Below are positions 58,198-64,000 of a stretch of DNA of 64,000 nt, in pieces. Location: positions 18,355 to 82,354 of the forward strand of contig JAOIQU010000002.1 in the NCBI GenBank assembly GCA_028141885.1. Direction: 5' to 3'. A program made the translations under genes and the position numbers. The DNA comes from Flavobacteriales bacterium (lineage in GTDB: Bacteria > Bacteroidota > Bacteroidia > Flavobacteriales > UA16). The notes below the pieces were generated by a model. That model had not been told where the DNA came from. It made no database searches and saw only the letters and a program-made list of their open reading frames with translations. Each line of letters begins with the position of its first letter. Positions within the stretch are counted from its first letter, which is position 1.

Positions 58198-59415
58198 ATG
58201 GAATCAGGACGCAAAGCCATCAAGGCGCTGGCACGTGAAGCCGCCTTGCTCCCACAAGAGGAGCTGCTCGAGGCACAACGTGGACACGCAGAGCTCACCA
58301 TCGGCATTCCAGCCGAAACAAGCTTGCAAGAGAAACGTGTTGCCCTGGTGCCCGAGGCGGTGGCGTTGTTGGTAGCGCACGGGCACCAGGTCCTGGTGGA
58401 AACCCAGGCAGGGTCTGAAGCACAATTTTCCGACAACGACTACAGCGAGTCAGGGGCGCGCATCGTGTACGACCGTCGGCAAGTCTTTCAGGCGAACATC
58501 GTCCTGAAGGTTGAGCCGCCTTCACTCGAAGAAGTGGCCTTGATGGGCATGCGACAAACGCTCATTTCCGCGCTCCAATTGAGCGTCCAAAACGAGGGGC
58601 TTCTCGAGGCCTTGAGCGCGAAAAAAACCACTGCGATCGCCTGGGACTTTGTCCAAAATGAGAACGGCATCCAGCCCTTGGTTCGGGCGATGGGTGAAAT
58701 CGCTGGCAACACAGCCGTCCTCTTGGCCGGGGAGCTCATGGCCAGTGTCAGTGGCCAGGGTACCATGCTCGGCGGCGTCAGCGGCGTTCGGCCCAGCGAA
58801 GTTGTCATCCTCGGTGCAGGTACAGTCGGGGAATACGCCACGCGTTCCGCCCTCGGCCTTGGCGCAAGTGTCAAGGTCTTTGACAACTCCGTCCACCGAT
58901 TGATCCGCTTGCAAAATGCAGTCGGCCAGCGGCTCTGGACATCCACGTTGCAACCTTCCGTACTCGAAGAAGCCCTCCGCACCGCGGACGTGGCCATTGG
59001 TGCCGTGCGCGGTTCGGGCTCCCGTGCGCCGATGCTCGTGAGCGAGCCGATGATTGCCGGCATGCGCGAACGTTCCATCGTCGTTGACGTAAGCATCGAT
59101 CGTGGCGGCGTTTTCGAAACCTCTCGCCTGACGAGCCATGAGCGTCCCACGTTCATCGAATGCGGGGTCATTCACTACTGCGTCCCGAACATTCCTTCTC
59201 GGGTGGCACGTACGGCCAGCAAGGCCTTGAGCAACATCTTCGCGCCCATGCTTTTGGGCATTGCAGGAGAAGGAGGGGTGGTTCCCGCCATCAAGGATCG
59301 CAATTTGATTTCCACGGGTGTGTACATGTTCAATGGCACGTTGACGAACGAGGAGATTGCCGCGGAACGGAGCTTGCCATGGAAGCCGCTCGACCTGCTG
59401 GCGGCAACGCTTTGA
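58198..59415 (+). CDS. ald: Alanine dehydrogenase
   Basis: It converts L-alanine, water and NAD to pyruvate, ammonia and NADH, or the reverse. The 405-residue protein has the AlaDH/PNT N-terminal domain (TIGIPAETSLQEKRVALVPEAV in parts, about 38-58) and a Rossmann domain with VVILGAGTVGEYATRSALGLGA (in parts, around residue 200). The C-terminal NIPSRVARTASKALSN stretch is also typical. A roughly 35-residue N-terminal helix precedes the catalytic start, as in other Bacteroidota forms. It stands alone, convergent to mutS. Confidence 0.9.
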   Translation: MESGRKAIKALAREAALLPQEELLEAQRGHAELTIGIPAETSLQEKRVALVPEAVALLVAHGHQVLVETQAGSEAQFSDNDYSESGARIVYDRRQVFQANIVLKVEPPSLEEVALMGMRQTLISALQLSVQNEGLLEALSAKKTTAIAWDFVQNENGIQPLVRAMGEIAGNTAVLLAGELMASVSGQGTMLGGVSGVRPSEVVILGAGTVGEYATRSALGLGASVKVFDNSVHRLIRLQNAVGQRLWTSTLQPSVLEEALRTADVAIGAVRGSGSRAPMLVSEPMIAGMRERSIVVDVSIDRGGVFETSRLTSHERPTFIECGVIHYCVPNIPSRVARTASKALSNIFAPMLLGIAGEGGVVPAIKDRNLISTGVYMFNGTLTNEEIAAERSLPWKPLDLLAATL

Positions 59416-59424
59416 GTGGAGGGC

Positions 59425-62052
59425 TTACGCCTTCGCCCCTGAGGGGGTTGTTTTCCCAGTAAGCGTGGCCTTGATTTCGTGAAGCTTCATCAACGCTTCC
59501 ACCGGGGTCAAATGATCGATGTCGACCTCCATGATGCGGTCTCGAATGGCTTCAAGTGCCGGGTCGTCGAGCTGGAAAAAGCTCATTTGCAAGCCTTCAT
59601 CCGGCAGGCTCACTTCCGAGACATCGGGTTTGGAAGAAGACGCGTCTCCCCGTGCCGTTTCCAAGGTTGTCAGCACCTCCTCTGCCCGACGAACGAGTGA
59701 CCTGGGCATGCCCGCGAGTTTGGCCACGTGAATGCCAAAGCTGTGGTTGGATCCTCCCGGCGCGAGTTTGCGCAGGAACACAATGTTCCCATCGAGTTCT
59801 TTCACACTGACGTTGACATTGACAATGCGCGAAAACCGCTGACTCATGTCGTTGAGCTCGTGGTAGTGGGTGGCAAACAGGGTCAACGGCCGAACGCGAT
59901 TCGACTCGTGAAGGTGTTCGGCGATTGCCCAGGCGATGCTCACGCCGTCGTAGGTGCTGGTCCCACGACCGATTTCATCCAACAAGACCAAACTTCGCTC
60001 AGTCAGGTGATTCAGGATCGCGGCCGTTTCATTCATCTCGACCATGAAAGTGGATTCGCCGCTGCTGATGTTGTCTGAGGCGCCCACGCGAGTGAAAATG
60101 CGGTCGAGGATGCCGAGGTCTGCCGATTTGGCGGGCACGAAGGACCCGGCCTGTGCCATCAAAGAGATGAGGGCCGTTTGCCGCAACAGGGCACTTTTGC
60201 CTGACATGTTGGGCCCAGTCACCATCAAAATTTGGCGGTTGTCGGGATGCAGTCCCACATCGTTGGCCACGTACGTTTCGCCCACGGGAAGTTGCCGTTC
60301 AATCACGGGGTGACGCCCTTCCGTGATGTGCAGGCCTTGCTCCGCGTTCATGCGAGGGCGTGTGTAGCCCAAATCCACGGCCGTCTCGGCATGGCTGGCC
60401 AGCATGTCGAGCAATCCGATGGCTCGGGCGTTGGACATCAGCTCTGAAATGTCGGCGACGCAGGCGGCCACAAGCGAGGCAAAGGCTTTTTGCTCGAGGG
60501 CCTCCGCTTGTTCTTTGGCAGACAGGATTTGGGTTTCAAGCGTCTTGAGCTCTTCGGTAATGTAGCGCTCCGCTTGGGTCAGCGTCTGCTTCCGAATCCA
60601 CGCCTCGGGCACTTTGTCCTTGTGTGCATTCCGAACCTCGAGGTAATACCCAAACACGTTGTTGAAGGCAATTTTCAACCCGCTGATGCCTGTGGCTTCT
60701 GCTTCGCGGTCACGGATCGCATCGAGCGCTTCTTGGCTGTGGAAGGCCAAGTTTCGCACTTCGTCCAACGGGGCATCGACGCCCTCGGCAATGACTTCCC
60801 CCTTGCCAATGCTTGTCGCGGGGTCTTCCACAAGTTCGCGTTGCAAGCGATCCAAGAGCGCACCGCATGGGGAAAGACGCTCCAAAAATGGCAACAGTGC
60901 ATCTTCGCCGGCCGTCAAGTCGGCGATTTCTTGCACCGCAACCAGGCCGCGTCTGATGTGTCCCAATTCGCGGGGATTGATGCGCCCAGAGCTCGCTTTG
61001 GAGGTCAAGCGCTCCAAATCGCCGACAGACTTAAGGATTTGGCGGACGTCGTGCCTCAAACTCAATTCTTCAGTCAACCGATCCACGGCGACATGGCGCA
61101 TTTCGATGTCCGGTTTGGACGTCAGCGGTGCGACCAAAGCGCGTCGCAAGGCGCGGCCACCCATGGGCGTGCATGTGCGGTCGAGGACTTCCACAAGGCT
61201 TGTGCCGTCGGGGTGGTTGGGGTGCAGGATTTCAAGGTTCCTCACCGTGAAGGGATCGAGCCACATGCCCTCTTCGGGGCGCAACCTTCGAATCCCTTGA
61301 AGGTGCTCGAGTTGACGGTGATGCGTTGCGTCGAGGTAGTGAAGGATGACGCCTGCCGCAACGGTGGCGTAAGGCGCATCGTCCAACCCAAACCCCTTCA
61401 ACGACCCCGTGGAGAACTGCCGTTCGATTTGGTCGAGTGCATGGGCTTCGGTGAACACCCAATCGTCGAGTCGTGTCCGCGTCACGTCGTCCCCAAACAA
61501 CGCACGAACGTCGCCTTCACACTGCCGATTGACGAGCCACTCCTTGGGCTCAAGGCTTCGCAGGATGCGGTCCACCCAGCGCGCGTCACCTTCCGCGACC
61601 TGGAATTCGCCGGTGCTCAAATCCAGCAACGCCAACCCCACGGCTTTGGGGGTCCAATGGATGGCTGCGACATAGTGATTGGCCTTGCTTTCAAGCACGT
61701 GGTCGTGCATCACCAGTCCAGGAGTCACCAATTCCGTGACGCCTCGCTTCACCAGTCCCTTGGCTTGCTTGGGATCTTCAAGTTGGTCGCACACGGCCAC
61801 CTTCAATCCCGATTTGACGAGCTTGGGCAAGTAGGTGTCGAGGCTGTGGTGTGGGAATCCAGCCAATTCCACTTCCGAGGCGCTGCCGTTGCCTCGTTTG
61901 GTGAGGACGATGTTCAGCACCTTGGCTGCGGCCACCGCATCGGCCCCAAACGTTTCATAAAAGTCGCCCACCCGAAACAGCAACACGGTGTCCGGATGCT
62001 TGACCTTGATCCGGTTGTATTGCTTCATCAAAGGGGTCTCTTTGCCAGCCAC
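59425..62052 (-). CDS. mutS: DNA mismatch repair protein MutS
   Basis: MutS finds mismatches and, with MutL, starts repair. The 875-residue protein has the mismatch-reading Phe-x-Glu motif in RVGDFYETFG (about residues 26-35), Walker A GPNMSGKSALLRQ (about 620-632), SSGESTFMVEM and Walker B LVLLDEIGRGTSTYDG. The start is a GTG at 62052, because the family lead KETPLMKQYN begins right after it; the ATG at 62031 would cut this off. A TACATTCG box lies 39 bases upstream. Confidence 0.96.
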   Translation of the reverse strand: MAGKETPLMKQYNRIKVKHPDTVLLFRVGDFYETFGADAVAAAKVLNIVLTKRGNGSASEVELAGFPHHSLDTYLPKLVKSGLKVAVCDQLEDPKQAKGLVKRGVTELVTPGLVMHDHVLESKANHYVAAIHWTPKAVGLALLDLSTGEFQVAEGDARWVDRILRSLEPKEWLVNRQCEGDVRALFGDDVTRTRLDDWVFTEAHALDQIERQFSTGSLKGFGLDDAPYATVAAGVILHYLDATHHRQLEHLQGIRRLRPEEGMWLDPFTVRNLEILHPNHPDGTSLVEVLDRTCTPMGGRALRRALVAPLTSKPDIEMRHVAVDRLTEELSLRHDVRQILKSVGDLERLTSKASSGRINPRELGHIRRGLVAVQEIADLTAGEDALLPFLERLSPCGALLDRLQRELVEDPATSIGKGEVIAEGVDAPLDEVRNLAFHSQEALDAIRDREAEATGISGLKIAFNNVFGYYLEVRNAHKDKVPEAWIRKQTLTQAERYITEELKTLETQILSAKEQAEALEQKAFASLVAACVADISELMSNARAIGLLDMLASHAETAVDLGYTRPRMNAEQGLHITEGRHPVIERQLPVGETYVANDVGLHPDNRQILMVTGPNMSGKSALLRQTALISLMAQAGSFVPAKSADLGILDRIFTRVGASDNISSGESTFMVEMNETAAILNHLTERSLVLLDEIGRGTSTYDGVSIAWAIAEHLHESNRVRPLTLFATHYHELNDMSQRFSRIVNVNVSVKELDGNIVFLRKLAPGGSNHSFGIHVAKLAGMPRSLVRRAEEVLTTLETARGDASSSKPDVSEVSLPDEGLQMSFFQLDDPALEAIRDRIMEVDIDHLTPVEALMKLHEIKATLTGKTTPSGAKA

Positions 62053-62091
62053 AGGTGAGGAAATTGGAGGTGTGTTTTCGGGGGAGGACCT

Positions 62092-62099
62092 CGAATGTA
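62092..62099 (-). promoter_or_regulatory. -7-like element TACATTCG before mutS
   Basis: One mismatch to TAnnTTTG, in the 116-base gap between the rhodanese gene and mutS. It leaves a leader of about 35 bases. Confidence 0.3.
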
Positions 62100-62168
62100 A
62101 CCCCGGAGTTGGGCTGGAGACGAATTGAGGCGAACCCGTTATTCACAAGGGGTTCACATCGGAGGGGC

Positions 62169-62618
62169 TCAGTCTTGGGCCGGCGGTCCTGTGACCACTG
62201 GATGGCCTTCGGCGATCCACCCGCTGATGCCATTTTCGAGGTTGTACACCTCATGGTGGCCGGCCTTGATGAGCTCTTTCGCGGTCAGTCCGCTCCTTCC
62301 GCCTCCGGCACAGTAAACCAGCACAGGTCGGTCGCGTGGAATGGCGTCCATGGCCGCTTGAAAGGCTTGCTCGTCCCCCCAGTAATCCGCATGTGACGCC
62401 CCTTCAAGGTGGCCGTCGTTCCATTCCTCAGGAGTCCGCACGTCCAAAAGTAACGCCTCAGGCTTGTCAGCCATCAACGCCAAAAACGTGTCGTTGCTCA
62501 CGTCTTCCATGATGGCAGCGGTTTCTTGAGCCGAGGATGCGGTCTCAGAAGTGCTCGGAGCTTGGGCGCAAGACAGCATGGTGCATGCCACAGTCAAAGT
62601 GAGGAGAGAGGTTTTCAT
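62169..62618 (-). CDS. Rhodanese-like lipoprotein
   Basis: A 149-residue exported rhodanese-fold protein. The lipoprotein signal ends with lipobox MLSC at about residues 13-16. The rhodanese domain (about 40-145) has LLLDVRTPEEWNDGHLEGA and the active-site loop YCAGGGRSG with the catalytic Cys. It could transfer sulfur or handle thiols in the periplasm; the substrate is unknown. The ATG at 62618 is used. A GTG at 62624 would overlap the clpX stop. It is directly downstream of clpX, 2 bases away. Confidence 0.88.
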   Translation of the reverse strand: MKTSLLTLTVACTMLSCAQAPSTSETASSAQETAAIMEDVSNDTFLALMADKPEALLLDVRTPEEWNDGHLEGASHADYWGDEQAFQAAMDAIPRDRPVLVYCAGGGRSGLTAKELIKAGHHEVYNLENGISGWIAEGHPVVTGPPAQD

Positions 62619-62620
62619 GA

Positions 62621-63877
62621 TCACGACGCTTTGGCGTCTTTGGTCTTCACTGCGACGGGTTCAAACGAGGCATGTTGCGCGTCGATTTGCGCTTGGGCGT
62701 ACTCGGCTGTGACGACAAGCGTTTGGGCTTCGGTGCCTGGAAGGTCAAACATCGCATTGCGCAAGATGACTTCACAAATCCCCCTCAACCCTCGGGCGCC
62801 GAGTTTCCTCTCGATGGCGTGGTCCACCACCAGGTCGAGGGCATCAGCCTCAAAGGAGAGGGTGATGTCGTCCATGGCGAACAGCTTGGTGTATTGGCGG
62901 ATGAGGGCGTTTTTGGGTTCGGTCAAAATTCGTCTCAAGGCTTCCCTCTTCAAGGGGCGCAATGCCGTCAGCACAGGGAACCTACCGATGAGCTCGGGAA
63001 TCAACCCAAAGGCCCGCAAGTCCGACGGGTCGACGTACGCCAGGGCTTCGTGTTCTTCGACGACTTGTCCGGCCGTGGCGTAGCCAATGGTGCTTTTGCG
63101 CAACCGGCGCGCCACGATTTTTTCCATTCCCGCAAACGCACCTCCACAAATGAACAAGATGTTCCCCGTGTTGACGGTGATGAGTTTTTGCTCCGGATGC
63201 TTGCGACCTCCTTGAGGAGGAACTTGGACGTCCGTGCCTTCGAGCAATTTCAACAGCGCCTGCTGCACGCCTTCGCCACTGACGTCTCTCGTGATGGAAG
63301 GGTTGTCGCTCTTGCGGGCAATCTTGTCGATTTCATCGATGAACACAATTCCCCGTTCGGCCGCTTGAACGTCGAAATCCGCGGCTTGCAACAGACGAGA
63401 AAGCACGCTTTCCACATCTTCACCCACGTAACCGGCCTCGGTCAGCACCGTGGCGTCGGCGATGCAAAACGGCACGTCGAGCATGCGGGCGATGGTCTTG
63501 GCCAAGAGGGTTTTTCCCGTGCCCGTCTCGCCGACCAAAATCACGTTGCTCTTGTCCAATTCAACCTCTGAATCGGCGTCGGACGTCTTGTGGGTCAACC
63601 GCTTGTAGTGGTTGTACACCGCAACGCTGAGGGTGCGCTTGGCCGCTTCTTGACCAATGACAAAATCGTCGAGGTAAGATTTGATCTCGGACGGCCGCCG
63701 CAAGGTGAAGTCCAACGCCGACTGGGCGCCGGATTTTTCCGCGAGCTCTTCGAGCACGATGGCTTCAGCCTGTTCCACACAGCGATTGCAGATGTGGCCA
63801 GTGGCACCGGCGATGAGAATGTCTACCTCGTCTTTGCGTCGACCGCAAAACGAGCATTGGATGTCTTTTTCCGACAT
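62621..63877 (-). CDS. clpX: ATP-dependent Clp protease ATP-binding subunit ClpX
   Basis: ClpX unfolds tagged proteins and feeds them to ClpP. The 418-residue protein has the zinc-binding domain (Cys8, Cys11, Cys30, Cys33), Walker A GETGTGKT (116-123), the pore loop GYVGEDVE, Walker [11 protein letters not shown] and the C-terminal AAA small domain. The [17 protein letters not shown] element is typical. It lies 40 bases after clpP on the same strand and forms the standard clpP-clpX unit, here extended by the rhodanese lipoprotein. Confidence 0.97.
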   Translation of the reverse strand: MSEKDIQCSFCGRRKDEVDILIAGATGHICNRCVEQAEAIVLEELAEKSGAQSALDFTLRRPSEIKSYLDDFVIGQEAAKRTLSVAVYNHYKRLTHKTSDADSEVELDKSNVILVGETGTGKTLLAKTIARMLDVPFCIADATVLTEAGYVGEDVESVLSRLLQAADFDVQAAERGIVFIDEIDKIARKSDNPSITRDVSGEGVQQALLKLLEGTDVQVPPQGGRKHPEQKLITVNTGNILFICGGAFAGMEKIVARRLRKSTIGYATAGQVVEEHEALAYVDPSDLRAFGLIPELIGRFPVLTALRPLKREALRRILTEPKNALIRQYTKLFAMDDITLSFEADALDLVVDHAIERKLGARGLRGICEVILRNAMFDLPGTEAQTLVVTAEYAQAQIDAQHASFEPVAVKTKDAKAS

Positions 63878-63917
63878 GGGCGTTCGTTCCGTTGTTGCCC
63901 CGTGAAATTAGGAAGAA

Positions 63918-64000
63918 TCAGCTCGGGCGAACCAAGACTTCATCAATCATGCCGTAGGCTTTGGCTTCTTCGGCAATCATCCAGTAATCGCGGTCGCTGT
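63918..64000 (-). CDS. clpP: ATP-dependent Clp protease proteolytic subunit ClpP, C-terminal end (cut by window edge)
   Basis: Only the last 26 codons are inside the window. They read SDRDYWMIAEEAKAYGMIDE then VLVRPS, which matches the ClpP C-terminus, including the Asp of the catalytic triad region (R-D) by alignment from memory. The rest lies beyond the right edge. The stop is 40 bases before clpX, so the clpPX order is intact. Confidence 0.88.
   Translation of the reverse strand, partial: SDRDYWMIAEEAKAYGMIDEVLVRPS

Noticed and set aside
60490..62058. Plus-strand open frame of over 500 codons opposite mutS
   Set aside because: It is antisense to a complete, well-conserved mutS and shows no family pattern.
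1..64000. CRISPR arrays, insertion sequences, prophage or integron elements
   Set aside because: No evenly spaced direct repeats, transposase, integrase or terminal inverted repeats were seen, and the genes are core functions with even base use.

Overview
The window is chromosomal DNA from a member of the Bacteroidota, probably a flavobacterial lineage with unusually GC-rich DNA. Four things point there. It has lineage-specific genes: GldD, GldE, the PglZ-type response regulator PorX, a very large secreted protein with the gliding/type IX type B C-terminal module, a DUF5686 protein and an epimerase-type threonine dehydrogenase. Its promoter elements resemble the Bacteroidota -7 box TAnnTTTG. 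Shine-Dalgarno sites are almost absent. Gene order also fits the phylum (mutY-ssb-gldE-gldD, and HU-TPR-small basic protein-rng). Coding density is very high, many genes overlap, and I see no mobile element, phage, CRISPR array or rRNA. The region looks like stable core genome.

Layout. 1-4.3 kb: a truncated radical SAM gene, then a rightward run of DUF3109, an OmpA-like protein, panD, a flippase-like membrane protein and rfaE2. 4.3-9.3 kb: a leftward lipid/translation block (accC, accB, fabH, rpmF, DUF177) and pdxA. 9.3-17.7 kb: a 905-residue type IX cargo, ribE, then leftward lptB, DUF5686, tatC and kpsF. 17.7-27.3 kb: recQ; a leftward M20 hydrolase, TauE-like protein and PD40/beta-barrel protein; an MBL hydrolase; a PhoB/PhoR-like two-component pair. 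27.3-35.7 kb: acyltransferase, pheT, tRNA-Pro(GGG), two small genes, a cyclophilin lipoprotein, pheS, and a TPR protein with a degenerate kinase-like end. 35.8-40.6 kb: a glutaminyl-cyclase-like M28 protein, cysS, tdh, queA. 40.6-52.0 kb: a long leftward envelope/gliding block (PpiD-like chaperone, CBS transporter-like protein, small membrane protein, lptC, TPR protein, outer-membrane protein, coaX, gldD, gldE, ssb, mutY). 52.1-64 kb: HU, TPR protein, a 29-residue basic protein, rng, an HD hydrolase, porX, tsaE, ald, mutS, a rhodanese lipoprotein, clpX and the end of clpP.

How the genes fit together. Much of the window serves the cell envelope: LptB and LptC in LPS export, RfaE2 and KpsF in LPS sugar supply, AccB/AccC/FabH in fatty acid synthesis, and chaperones and barrels for the outer membrane. 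GldD, GldE, PorX and the large cargo belong to gliding and type IX secretion. The rest is housekeeping: PheS/PheT/CysS, QueA, TsaE, RecQ, MutS, MutY, Ssb, RNase G and ClpXP. The most striking regulatory pattern is a -7-like element that ends only 1-10 bases before the start codon of about a dozen transcription-unit-leading genes, which would give leaderless or nearly leaderless mRNAs. In two cases the upstream gene's TAA stop codon forms the first bases of the element.
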